Assembly (NCBI GenBank): GCA_036654455.1
Contig: JAVVRZ010000001.1
Span: 124,001-188,000, forward strand
Origin: Clostridia bacterium
Lineage (GTDB): Bacteria; Bacillota; Clostridia; Christensenellales; CAG-314
Reading direction: 5' to 3'
DNA length: 64,000 bases
The number at the start of each line of letters is the position of its first letter. The stretch's first letter is position 1. The position numbers and the translations under genes were made by a program. A model generated the notes under the pieces. It was given only the letters and a program-made list of their open reading frames with translations. It was not told the DNA's origin and ran no database searches. Below are positions 18,549 through 25,986 of this stretch, in pieces.

Positions 18549-20708
18549 ATGGACGATTTAAGAACAAAAGAATTAACTGAAAATTTAATTAGTAAGATAA
18601 ATTACTACTATCCTAAGGACGAACAAACTATTATTGAGGCGCTTAAATTTGCTTCTGCGGCTCACGAAGGTCAGTTGAGAGCTAGCGGTTCTCCTTATAT
18701 TAGTCACCCCATACAAGTTGCCGATATTTTAATCGATTTAGGGTTAGATTCGGCTACTATTTGCGCTGCGCTTCTTCACGATACGCTTGAAGACACCGAA
18801 GTAACCGACGCAATGTTGCGTGAAAAATTCGGCGACACAATAGGCGACCTTGTGCAAGGGTTGACCAAACTTGCAAAAATTCACTTTGACACAATCGAGC
18901 AAGAACAAGCTGAAAATATTCGCAAAATGTTTTTCGCTATGGCAAAAGATATAAGAGTGCTTATAATTAAGCTTGCCGATAGATTGCATAATATGCGTTC
19001 GCTAAGTTACCTTTCAAAAGACCGTCAGCTTGCAATGGCGAGAGAAACTATCGAGCTTTACGCTCCGCTTGCTGGTCGTCTTGGTATTTCTCCAATTAAG
19101 TGTGAGTTAGAAGACTTGTGCTTGAAATATCTTGACAACCCAATGTATGAGTATTTGTCAAAAAATATTGCGCAAACCAAAGTCGAAAGGCAAGAAATGG
19201 TTGATGCAATATTAATTGAGCTTAGAGAAATTGTAAAAGACGCTGAAATTCCCGACGCTGAAATATCGGGTCGCACAAAGCACTTTTATAGCATATACAA
19301 AAAAATGAAAAATCAACATAAGACGTTAGACCAAATTTACGACCTAACTGCCGTACGTATTATTGTTGATTCGGTTAAAGACTGTTTTACCGTACTAGGT
19401 TCTATCCACGCTAAGTGGAAACCTATTCCCGGTCGCTTTAAAGACTATATTGCCGTTCCAAAGCCTAACAGATATCAATCTTTGCACACAACAGTTATAA
19501 CTAATTTTGGCGTGCCTATCGAAATTCAAATTCGTACTTACGAGATGCATAAAATTGCCGAATATGGTATTGCTGCGCACTGGAAATATAAAGAGGGTGT
19601 AACTGGGGACACTCCGCTAGACGACAAACTTCAATGGATAAAAGAATTTTTGGCTTACGAACCCGATGTAAATAGTCACGAATTTCTTGATATTATTAAA
19701 AAAGATATTTCAATTAGCAACGAAATATATGTCTTTACCCCTAAGGGTGACGTACGAGCCTTAAAAGCAGGTTCTTCTGCGCTTGACTTTGCCTACGCTA
19801 TTCACAGCGAAGTCGGCAATCATTGTGTTGGCGTTAAGGTCAACTCTAAAATTGTTCCGCTTGCAACAACATTAATAACCGGCGACGTTGTCGAAGTATT
19901 AATCAATCAATCTAGCAAAGGGCCGTCAAGAGATTGGCTAAAAATTGTAAAAACGTCTTCGGCAAAAGTTAAGATAAGACAATTTTTCAAACGAGAACTT
20001 AAAGACGAATATATCAAAGCCGGCAAGCAAATGCTTGAAAAAGAGGCTAAACATAAAAATTTAACGCTTTCGCAACTTCTTACCGACGAAGCGGTCAAGG
20101 CCGTTTGCGACCGATATATGTACAATAATCTTGAAGAAATGTACGCTTCGGTAGGCTATGGGGGTATTCTTGTCAGCCAAATTATGCTTAAACTCATATC
20201 GGCAAATAAGCAATTAGGCAAAATTGAAGAAGCCGTAACCAAATCAAAGTCTACGCCGTCAAAAGATAACGCAATTACTATTAAAGGTCACGATGACTTG
20301 CTTGTTAGATTCTCCGGCTGTTGTTCTCCCGTACCGGGCGACGAAATTATCGGGTATATTTCTAGGGGTAGGGGGGTTTGTATTCACCGCAAGGACTGCG
20401 TTTCCCTTAAAAGCTTAGAGCAAGTTCGTTTAATAGAAGCGGAATGGACATCGCTAAGCGCAAACGCAACTTTTTCTGTTGATATTCAAATAGTTGCCGA
20501 GAGCCGTAGTGAAATTTTTGCCGACATAACAAAAATGGTTTCCGCCGAACAACTACCGCTACTTGCAATCAATGCAAGACGGGACAAGAACCATAACGCT
20601 ATCGCTATAATTACAGTTGAAGTAACTAATCAACAACAAATCGCTCATTTAATAGAAAGGCTTAAATCTTTGCCTAGTATTATAAATGTGTTTAGAACTA
20701 CTAAATAA
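18549..20708 (+). CDS. relA: bifunctional (p)ppGpp synthetase/hydrolase
   Basis: The 719-residue Rel/SpoT protein makes and degrades the stringent-response alarmone. Domains in order: HD hydrolase (HAAHEG-type region, HDTLEDTEVTD about 77-87, and ADRLHNMRSL), synthetase (GRTKHFYSIYKKM, DLTAVRIIV, GRFKDYIAVPKPNRYQSLHT), TGS (VFTPKGDVRAL), a Zn-finger/helical region (RFSGCCSPVPGD, CIHRKDC) and ACT. Both active sites look intact. The transcript is probably leaderless. The MBL-fold gene follows after 14 bases. Confidence 0.96.
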   Translation: MDDLRTKELTENLISKINYYYPKDEQTIIEALKFASAAHEGQLRASGSPYISHPIQVADILIDLGLDSATICAALLHDTLEDTEVTDAMLREKFGDTIGDLVQGLTKLAKIHFDTIEQEQAENIRKMFFAMAKDIRVLIIKLADRLHNMRSLSYLSKDRQLAMARETIELYAPLAGRLGISPIKCELEDLCLKYLDNPMYEYLSKNIAQTKVERQEMVDAILIELREIVKDAEIPDAEISGRTKHFYSIYKKMKNQHKTLDQIYDLTAVRIIVDSVKDCFTVLGSIHAKWKPIPGRFKDYIAVPKPNRYQSLHTTVITNFGVPIEIQIRTYEMHKIAEYGIAAHWKYKEGVTGDTPLDDKLQWIKEFLAYEPDVNSHEFLDIIKKDISISNEIYVFTPKGDVRALKAGSSALDFAYAIHSEVGNHCVGVKVNSKIVPLATTLITGDVVEVLINQSSKGPSRDWLKIVKTSSAKVKIRQFFKRELKDEYIKAGKQMLEKEAKHKNLTLSQLLTDEAVKAVCDRYMYNNLEEMYASVGYGGILVSQIMLKLISANKQLGKIEEAVTKSKSTPSKDNAITIKGHDDLLVRFSGCCSPVPGDEIIGYISRGRGVCIHRKDCVSLKSLEQVRLIEAEWTSLSANATFSVDIQIVAESRSEIFADITKMVSAEQLPLLAINARRDKNHNAIAIITVEVTNQQQIAHLIERLKSLPSIINVFRTTK

Positions 20709-20722
20709 TTTGGAGAAAAACT

Positions 20723-21334
20723 ATGCTGACTATTTGTAAACAAATCGGCGTTATAGGCACAAATTGCTACGTTGTAGTCGACCAAGAAACTAAAACTTGC
20801 TTGATTATTGATTGCGCTTATGATGGTAAAGAGATTGAAAATTACATACTGCAAAATAATCTTATTCCGCTTGCTTTTTTGCTCACTCACGGACACTTTG
20901 ACCATTGTGGCGGAGTAGAAAATATCTTAAAAGAATTTAAACTTCCCGTATATTGTCATATAGAAGACGCCGAAATTGCTCGCAAGGCAGGGTCTAATCG
21001 TTGGGGCGCTCCAAGCTGTGATTGCTATGTTACTAACCCGATAAGCGACCAAACAAGCCTTAAAATAGGGTGTTTTGACATTAAAATTTTGCATACTCCG
21101 GGTCATACGCAAGGCAGTGTTTGTTATTTTATAGAAGACGGTATGTTTTCGGGCGATACTCTTTTTGCAGGCGACGTTGGTAGAACCGACCTTGCCGGCG
21201 GTAGCGGTATCGAGCAACATAAATCTATGCAAAAAATTAAACAAATTAAGCAAGACTATAAACTTTTTCCCGGACACGAAGAAAGTTCGACTCTTAGTTA
21301 CGAACAAACGCATAACGAATATTTGTTGAGGTAA
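20723..21334 (+). CDS. metallo-beta-lactamase-fold hydrolase (glyoxalase II-like)
   Basis: The 203-residue protein has the binuclear metal motif THGHFDHCGG (HxHxDH), then HTPGHTQGSVCYF, SGDTLF and a final FPGHEESST. It belongs to the YcbL/GloB-like single-domain group, which hydrolyses thioesters, classically S-lactoylglutathione. It lacks the C-terminal substrate domain of true glyoxalase II, so the substrate is uncertain. ATG 20723 follows GGAGA. The order relA-MBL-hemZ is common in clostridia. Confidence 0.9.
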   Translation: MLTICKQIGVIGTNCYVVVDQETKTCLIIDCAYDGKEIENYILQNNLIPLAFLLTHGHFDHCGGVENILKEFKLPVYCHIEDAEIARKAGSNRWGAPSCDCYVTNPISDQTSLKIGCFDIKILHTPGHTQGSVCYFIEDGMFSGDTLFAGDVGRTDLAGGSGIEQHKSMQKIKQIKQDYKLFPGHEESSTLSYEQTHNEYLLR

Positions 21335-21335
21335 A

Positions 21336-22742
21336 ATGGAACTTTATACAACTAACTTAGGCTTTGCAAGCGACTTAATTGATGTTGCAAAGCTTTTTAT
21401 TATTAATACTGAAATTAAAAATACCGACAATTTGTCGGCGGACATTGTTCATAAGTCGAATATATCCAATTTTATTTTAACTAATCAATGTTTTTATAAG
21501 CAATTTAGTTTTTCTAATACCATAGCGATTGATAAAAAATGGAACTTACTCGAACAAAAGCGTTACGCAAAGCGTTATGCCAAACTTTCGGTATATTTTT
21601 GTCTTAAACAAGCCTATGATAAATCTTTGCCGTGGGGGAGTTTGACGGGAATTCGTCCTTCTAAACTTGCCCAAGAAATTATTGATAGAGAAGAAGGCGA
21701 CTTCGCCAAACTTTTTGGCAATCTTTTTGATGTTTCTCAACCAAAAATTCAATTAATTAGCGATATTTTAGCTAATCAAAATGGTTTAAAACAGCTAGAC
21801 GACAACGTCGTTGACTTCTATGTAAATATTCCTTTTTGTACAAGTCGTTGTAGCTATTGTTCATTTACTAGCGGAGTAATTAGTTCGTTACGCCAATTTG
21901 TCGAACCTTATGTCGATAAATTGTGTACTGAAATTGCTATTTTTATAGAAATGTGTAAACAAAAAGGCAAAAAAATTAAAAATATCTATTTTGGAGGCGG
22001 AACGCCGACTTCTTTAAGTTGCGCCGAATTAGAAAAAATTATAAAGCTGTTTAAACCTAACGGAGAATTTACCGTCGAAGCTGGACGACCTGACACAATA
22101 GATAACGATAAACTGGCTATGCTAGCAAATTATGGAGTTAATAGAATATCAATTAATCCGCAAACTTTTAACCAATCAACGCTTGATTTGGTTGGTCGTA
22201 GGCATAGCGTATTAGACATTTATCAAAAATATAATCTTGCAAGCAAATATAATTTTATTATTAATATGGACTTAATCGCCGGACTTCCGCAAGAAAATCT
22301 TATAATGTTTGAAAATTCTATAAAACAAACCTTAAACCTTTCTCCGCACAATATAACCGTACATAGTCTAGCGCTTAAAAAAGGTAGCGAACTTAAAAAC
22401 AATGCCCAAGTTAGCGACCAAAAAGTTGTAGCCGATATGGTAGATTATTCTCAAAGTCAATTGTATAAGGCTAATTATTCGCCTTATTATATGTACCGAC
22501 AAAAATACGTAAGCGAAAGTCTAGAAAACGTTGGGTTTTGCAAAAATAACACCCAATGTCTATATAATATTGATATTATGGAAGAAACAACCTCGATTGT
22601 AGCTTGCGGTTGTAACGCTATAAGCAAACGAGTTTTCGTTGGTCAAAACCGCATTGAAAGACAGGCAAACGCCAAAGATATCGTCACTTATTTAAATGAT
22701 TTTGATAGATTTATTTCACAAAAACAAAAATTATTTGATTAA
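21336..22742 (+). CDS. hemZ: HemZ-like radical SAM coproporphyrinogen dehydrogenase family protein
   Basis: The 468-residue radical SAM enzyme has CTSRCSYC at residues 168-175 (CxxxCxxC, 4Fe-4S ligands). The motif IYFGGGTPTSL and a HemN-type C-terminal half follow. The ~150-residue N-terminal extension (LPWGSLTGIRPSKL) is specific to HemZ rather than HemN or HemW. The family name implies oxygen-independent coproporphyrinogen oxidation, but no other heme gene is in the window. The real substrate in anaerobic clostridia is unclear. The start lies one base after the preceding stop, with TTGAGG inside that gene. Confidence 0.88.
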   Translation: MELYTTNLGFASDLIDVAKLFIINTEIKNTDNLSADIVHKSNISNFILTNQCFYKQFSFSNTIAIDKKWNLLEQKRYAKRYAKLSVYFCLKQAYDKSLPWGSLTGIRPSKLAQEIIDREEGDFAKLFGNLFDVSQPKIQLISDILANQNGLKQLDDNVVDFYVNIPFCTSRCSYCSFTSGVISSLRQFVEPYVDKLCTEIAIFIEMCKQKGKKIKNIYFGGGTPTSLSCAELEKIIKLFKPNGEFTVEAGRPDTIDNDKLAMLANYGVNRISINPQTFNQSTLDLVGRRHSVLDIYQKYNLASKYNFIINMDLIAGLPQENLIMFENSIKQTLNLSPHNITVHSLALKKGSELKNNAQVSDQKVVADMVDYSQSQLYKANYSPYYMYRQKYVSESLENVGFCKNNTQCLYNIDIMEETTSIVACGCNAISKRVFVGQNRIERQANAKDIVTYLNDFDRFISQKQKLFD

Positions 22743-23055
22743 ATTTTCATAAATTAAATGTAATTAGCAAAAATAAATATTATTCATAACTATTAAAATG
22801 CGTCTCATTAATTTAACATATTTTTCAATATGTATAACTTCTTGGGGCGCATTTCGAATATAGTCATTTACATTAAATTAACAATTAAATTATCAAAAGA
22901 TTTAATCTTACCAAATTGAACAATATAAATAATGCAATAGGGGTATCAAAATTTTAAACATATAACTTATTAATAAAATATTAAATATAACAAGAGCAAA
23001 TATTGTAAATAAATACGCTAAAATACAATATTTAAAATATACAATATATTTACAA
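22743..23055. other. gene-free AT-rich gap between hemZ and the tRNA operon
   Basis: There is no supported gene here. The one structured element is a long hairpin at 22796-22854. The rest is A/T runs and partial repeats of TTAAATAT-like sequence, with no promoter of convincing form. Confidence 0.6.
22796..22854. repeat. two-part hairpin (12-bp outer stem, 7-bp inner stem)
   Basis: AAATGCGTCTCA (22796-22807) pairs with TGGGGCGCATTT (22843-22854) using two G-T pairs. Inside it, ACATATT (22816-22822) pairs with AATATGT (22827-22833). It lies between convergent transcription units. The T-run is weak, so it is either a bidirectional terminator or a small structured RNA. Confidence 0.55.
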
Positions 23056-23087
23056 AATAAAAAAACACAAGAAATGCTCTTGTGTTT
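23056..23087 (-). terminator. terminator of the tRNA operon
   Basis: On the minus strand AAAACACAAG (23088-23079) pairs with CTTGTGTTTT (23071-23062), followed by T residues. The stem begins at the terminal CCA of tRNA-Tyr. Confidence 0.88.
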
Positions 23088-23173
23088 TGGTGGGAAGAGG
23101 TGGATTCGAACCACCGTAGCAACTTGCAACAGATTTACAGTCTGCCCCCTTTGGCCGCTCGGGAATCTTCCCA
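23088..23173 (-). tRNA. tRNA-Tyr (GTA)
   Basis: Acceptor arms TGGGAAG and CTTCCCA, a long class II variable arm, anticodon loop CTGTAAA with GTA, T-loop GGTTCGAATCC, and encoded CCA. It is the last gene of the six-tRNA operon. GTA is a queuosine target of the Tgt/QueA pathway in this window. Confidence 0.96.
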
Positions 23174-23212
23174 AATTGTAAAATATTTGTGTGTAGTTTG
23201 ATTATAAAAAAA

Positions 23213-23289
23213 TGGAGCTGGTGATGGGAATCGAACCCGCAACCTATTGATTACAAATCAATCGCTCTGCCTAGTTGAGCTACACCAGC
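23213..23289 (-). tRNA. tRNA-Thr (TGT)
   Basis: Acceptor GCTGGTG/CACCAGC, anticodon loop TTTGTAA with TGT, T-loop GGTTCGATTCC, CCA encoded. It can read ACA and, by wobble, ACG. The thrS T-box specifier ACC points to a different isoacceptor. Confidence 0.96.
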
Positions 23290-23295
23290 GTAAGT

Positions 23296-23371
23296 TGGTG
23301 CCTCGGGGCGGACTTGAACCACCGACACGGGGATTTTCAGTCCCCTGCTCTACCACCTGAGCTACCGAGGC
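23296..23371 (-). tRNA. tRNA-Phe (GAA)
   Basis: Acceptor GCCTCGG/CCGAGGC, anticodon loop CTGAAAA with GAA, T-loop GGTTCAAGTCC, CCA encoded. It is the cognate ligand of the pheS T-box at 28.3 kb, whose specifier is TTC. Confidence 0.96.
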
Positions 23372-23380
23372 ATTTGCTTG

Positions 23381-23457
23381 TGGCGACCTGGATGGGACTC
23401 GAACCCACGACCTCTAGCGTGACAGGCTAGCGTTCTAACCAACTGAACTACCAGGCC
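23381..23457 (-). tRNA. tRNA-Asp (GTC)
   Basis: Acceptor GGCCTGG/CCAGGTC with one G-T pair, discriminator G, anticodon loop CTGTCAC with GTC, T-loop GGTTCGAGTCC, CCA encoded. Confidence 0.95.
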
Positions 23458-23490
23458 AAAAGACAAAGCAAACACTTGTTAAAATATACT

Positions 23491-23567
23491 TGGTGGGGCT
23501 TCAGGGACTCGAACCCCGGACCAATCGGTTATGAGCCGACCGCTCTGACCAACTGAGCTAAAGCCCC
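23491..23567 (-). tRNA. tRNA with CAT anticodon (elongator Met, or Ile2)
   Basis: Acceptor GGGGCTT/AAGCCCC, anticodon loop CTCATAA, T-loop GGTTCGAGTCC, CCA encoded. The paired first acceptor bases and the absence of three G-C pairs at the anticodon stem base exclude initiator tRNA. CAT could be elongator methionine or lysidine-modified isoleucine; the sequence by eye does not decide. Confidence 0.9.
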
Positions 23568-23583
23568 AAAAAGGATTGTTATA

Positions 23584-23660
23584 TGGTCGGGGTGAAGAGA
23601 TTTGAACTCCCGGCCCCATGGTCCCAAACCATGTGCGCTACCAAACTGCGCTACACCCCG
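23584..23660 (-). tRNA. tRNA-Pro (TGG)
   Basis: Acceptor CGGGGTG/CACCCCG, anticodon loop TTTGGGA with TGG, T-loop AGTTCAAATCT, CCA encoded. It is the first gene of the operon, about 26 bases downstream of the -10 hexamer. Confidence 0.95.
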
Positions 23661-23685
23661 TTGTATTACCTACAACAGCCCTACT

Positions 23686-23714
23686 AATTTACAATATTTT
23701 TAGCTAATTGTCAA
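23686..23714 (-). promoter_or_regulatory. promoter of the six-tRNA operon
   Basis: On the minus strand TTGACA (23714-23709), a 17-nt spacer and TAAATT (23691-23686), just upstream of tRNA-Pro. Confidence 0.75.
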
Positions 23715-23838
23715 TACTTTATCGGTATTTTTTTTATTTTTCTTTTTTTTAATTTAAACTCATAATTTGTCATATTTAGGCAATGTTTTCTAATTTTGTG
23801 GGAATACTCTAAGTTAGAATATTTAAGGAGGGCAAAGT

Positions 23839-24141
23839 ATGGAAGTAATCTCGAAACGTGAGGCAGACAAAACTGTAATTTATCTTTTAGGGGAGCTAGA
23901 TAATCATAATTCTGCTTATGCCCGTAGCAAAATGGACGCTTTATTAGAGGACGTAGGCACAAATATAGTTATTTTTGATTTAAAACTGCTTTCTTTTATG
24001 GATAGTACGGGTATAGGCGTGCTAATAGGTAGGTATAAGAAGATGAAAGACACTTTACAAATGTTTGTGCGCAATCCTAATAAAACAATCGATAAAATAT
24101 TTCAAATGGCAGGGCTGTACCAAGTATTTTCAAAAGTGTAA
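23839..24141 (+). CDS. spoIIAA: anti-sigma-F factor antagonist SpoIIAA
   Basis: The 100-residue STAS-domain protein displaces SpoIIAB from sigma-F in the forespore. The phosphorylatable serine is S56 in FMDSTGIGVLIGRY. The ATG follows GGAGG. It opens the canonical spoIIAA-spoIIAB-sigF operon. Dephosphorylation by SpoIIE is expected to trigger it; spoIIE is not in the window. I could not define the promoter with confidence. Confidence 0.95.
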   Translation: MEVISKREADKTVIYLLGELDNHNSAYARSKMDALLEDVGTNIVIFDLKLLSFMDSTGIGVLIGRYKKMKDTLQMFVRNPNKTIDKIFQMAGLYQVFSKV

Positions 24142-24154
24142 GGAGAGAAAAATT

Positions 24155-24589
24155 ATGACAGAAAACAAAATGACATTGACTGTTGACGCTATTTCAATCA
24201 ACGTTGGTTTTACCCGTAGCGTAGTAGCTGCCTTTGTCAGCCAACTTAACCCAACGGTAGAGGAAGTCGGGGATATAAAAACCGCTGTTTCCGAAGCGAT
24301 AACAAATTGTGTCGTACACGCTTATTCCAACAACGGCGGACAAGCTCAAATAAAAGTTGCTGTAAAAGGCAAAATAGTAGAAATAGAAATTGTCGACTAC
24401 GGACAAGGTATTGACGACGTAGCCAAAGCTATGCAACCATTCTTCACCTCTTCTTACTGCGAAGAACGCTCTGGTATGGGCTTTACCGTAATGCAAGCTA
24501 TGATGGATACTCTTGACGTTACTTCCTCCTTAGGCGTTGGCACAACAGTAAAAATGACTAAAAAAATCACCTCGTCAGTCGAGGTGTAA
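24155..24589 (+). CDS. spoIIAB: anti-sigma-F factor / serine kinase SpoIIAB
   Basis: The 144-residue GHKL-fold protein binds sigma-F and phosphorylates SpoIIAA. The N-box is EAITNCVVHAY, G1 is VDYGQGIDD and G2 is SGMGFTVMQ. The open frame extends upstream, but AAGGAGAG at 24140-24147 and the conserved MTENKMTL start mark ATG 24155. It begins 13 bases after the spoIIAA stop and ends two bases before sigF. Confidence 0.95.
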   Translation: MTENKMTLTVDAISINVGFTRSVVAAFVSQLNPTVEEVGDIKTAVSEAITNCVVHAYSNNGGQAQIKVAVKGKIVEIEIVDYGQGIDDVAKAMQPFFTSSYCEERSGMGFTVMQAMMDTLDVTSSLGVGTTVKMTKKITSSVEV

Positions 24590-24591
24590 CT

Positions 24592-25314
24592 ATGCTTAAT
24601 CACCAAGAAACAATGCGTCTTATTGTGCTTGCGCAAAAGGGCGACGAAACGGCGAAAACCGAGCTTATCGTACAAAACACTCCTCTTCTTAAAAGCATAA
24701 TTAAGCGTTATATGGGAAAAAATGTCGAGTACGACGACCTTTTTCAAATCAGTAGCATTGGGTTACTTAAAGCAATTAATAATTTTTCGCTCGAATATAA
24801 TGTTAGATTCTCTACTTACGCCGTGCCTATGATACTGGGGGAGATTAAGCGATTTTTAAGAGATGACGGTTATATTAAAGTGTCTCGCTCGGTAAAGTCG
24901 CTTTCTAACAAAATTAATAAATATATCGAAGCTTTTGGCAAAGAAAACAACGCCTCGCCTAGCGTAGAACAAATAGCGCAATATTTTGCGGTTGAACCGA
25001 CAGAAATTGTATTTGCAATGGATAGCTCAAAAATGCCCGTATCGCTCTATGAACAAAGCGATAACGGCGACGACAAAAATCCGTGTTTGCTCGACAAATT
25101 AGTAAGCGACAAAAAAGACGACGACTTAATTGATAGGGTAATTCTCAAATCCGTCATAAACGAGTTGACCCCAAGGGAAAGAAAAATAATTTTGCTTAGA
25201 TATTTTAGAGATTTAACGCAAGGAGAAATAGCTATTCAGTTAGGAGTTTCGCAAGTTCAAGTGTCAAGGTTAGAAAATAAAATTTTAGAAAAAATTAAAG
25301 ATAAATTTAATTAA
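24592..25314 (+). CDS. sigF: RNA polymerase sigma-F factor
   Basis: This 240-residue sigma-70-type factor drives the first forespore-specific transcription. Region 2 includes NVEYDDLFQISSIGLLKAINNF and VRFSTYAVPMILGEIKRFLRDDG. Region 4 is the helix-turn-helix LTQGEIAIQLGVSQVQVSRLE. Translational coupling to spoIIAB is likely, because the GAGGTG ribosome site lies in the spoIIAB end. It ends at a clear terminator. The downstream spoVA genes are typical late-forespore targets. Confidence 0.95.
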   Translation: MLNHQETMRLIVLAQKGDETAKTELIVQNTPLLKSIIKRYMGKNVEYDDLFQISSIGLLKAINNFSLEYNVRFSTYAVPMILGEIKRFLRDDGYIKVSRSVKSLSNKINKYIEAFGKENNASPSVEQIAQYFAVEPTEIVFAMDSSKMPVSLYEQSDNGDDKNPCLLDKLVSDKKDDDLIDRVILKSVINELTPRERKIILLRYFRDLTQGEIAIQLGVSQVQVSRLENKILEKIKDKFN

Positions 25315-25349
25315 AAGTCCAACCTAAATAAATATCTTTTAAATTTTAC

Positions 25350-25378
25350 AAGTCTTAAATTAATTTTAAGACTTTTTT
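25350..25378 (+). terminator. terminator after sigF
   Basis: AAGTCTTAAA (25350-25359) pairs with TTTAAGACTT (25365-25374) and runs into six T. Confidence 0.88.
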
Positions 25379-25423
25379 GTTTATATTTTTTGTTTTGGTT
25401 AAAAATATCTATGAGGTATGAAA

Positions 25424-25555
25424 ATGAAAACAAAAAAAGTTAGGGAGTTTGGTCAAAACATTGATGAAAAAGAAACATATTACAAACAGCCAAAAGATTT
25501 CGAAAGTAAAAACAGCCAACAAGGTGGGCAAAACAAAGAGTTTTACAGAAATTAA
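25424..25555 (+). CDS. possible 43-residue ORF overlapping the spoVAC start
   Basis: ATG 25424 has a better ribosome site (TGAGG at 25412-25416, seven-base spacing) than any candidate spoVAC start. It opens a 43-codon frame, different from that of spoVAC, which runs to TAA 25553-25555. The peptide is hydrophilic and rich in Lys, Gln and Asn, and I do not recognise it. It could be a leader peptide coupled to spoVAC, or the relic of a frameshifted N-terminus. It could also be chance. Confidence 0.3.
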   Translation: MKTKKVREFGQNIDEKETYYKQPKDFESKNSQQGGQNKEFYRN

Positions 25556-25985
25556 TAAAGAAAATTATAAGGAATATGTCTTTAATAAAGCTCCGCATTC
25601 TAGCCATCTTAAAAATTTGGTCTACGCCTATATTGTCGGCGGACTTATTTGTACGCTTGGACAAATTTTTATCGAAGGCTTTGTGTTGCTCAAATTTTCT
25701 CGTGAAATCAGCACGGGACTTGCTTCTAGCTGTTTAATCGCTCTTGCCGCATTAACTACCGGCATAGGCGTTTATGACCGCCTAGGTAGGTTTGCCGGCG
25801 CTGGTTCGACTATACCTATTACCGGGTTTTCTAACGCTATGGTTTCGCCTGCGTTAGAATTTAGAGCCGAAGGACTAATATATGGATTAGGAGCAAAGAT
25901 GTTTGTAGTTGCAGGACCAGTTGTGGTAAACGGCGTATTATTTTCAGTTTTAATCGCCTTAATTACGCTCATTTTTGAGGGCTAA
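25464..25985 (+). CDS. spoVAC: stage V sporulation protein AC
   Basis: SpoVAC is part of the SpoVA channel in the spore inner membrane that moves dipicolinic acid. The conserved part starts at INKENYKEYV and continues through the helix LVYAYIVGGLICTLGQ, then TGIGVYDRLGRFAGAGSTIPITGF, ending near LITLIFEG. ATG 25464 gives 173 residues, about 20 longer at the N-terminus than usual. TTG 25461 and TTG 25449 are alternatives, and none has an ideally spaced ribosome site. spoVAD begins one base after the stop. Confidence 0.88.
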   Translation: MKKKHITNSQKISKVKTANKVGKTKSFTEINKENYKEYVFNKAPHSSHLKNLVYAYIVGGLICTLGQIFIEGFVLLKFSREISTGLASSCLIALAALTTGIGVYDRLGRFAGAGSTIPITGFSNAMVSPALEFRAEGLIYGLGAKMFVVAGPVVVNGVLFSVLIALITLIFEG

Positions 25986-25986
25986 T

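Noticed and set aside
22908-23174. 88-codon minus-strand frame
   Set aside because: It reads through tRNA-Tyr and its terminator. The apparent protein is a translation of tRNA sequence.
23796-23822. Possible sigma-H or sigma-A promoter before spoIIAA (GGGAAT and GAATAT; TTGTGG and TAGAAT)
   Set aside because: Spacings are too short for both: about 7-8 bases between sigma-H elements and 13 for sigma-A. A promoter must exist, but I cannot place it.
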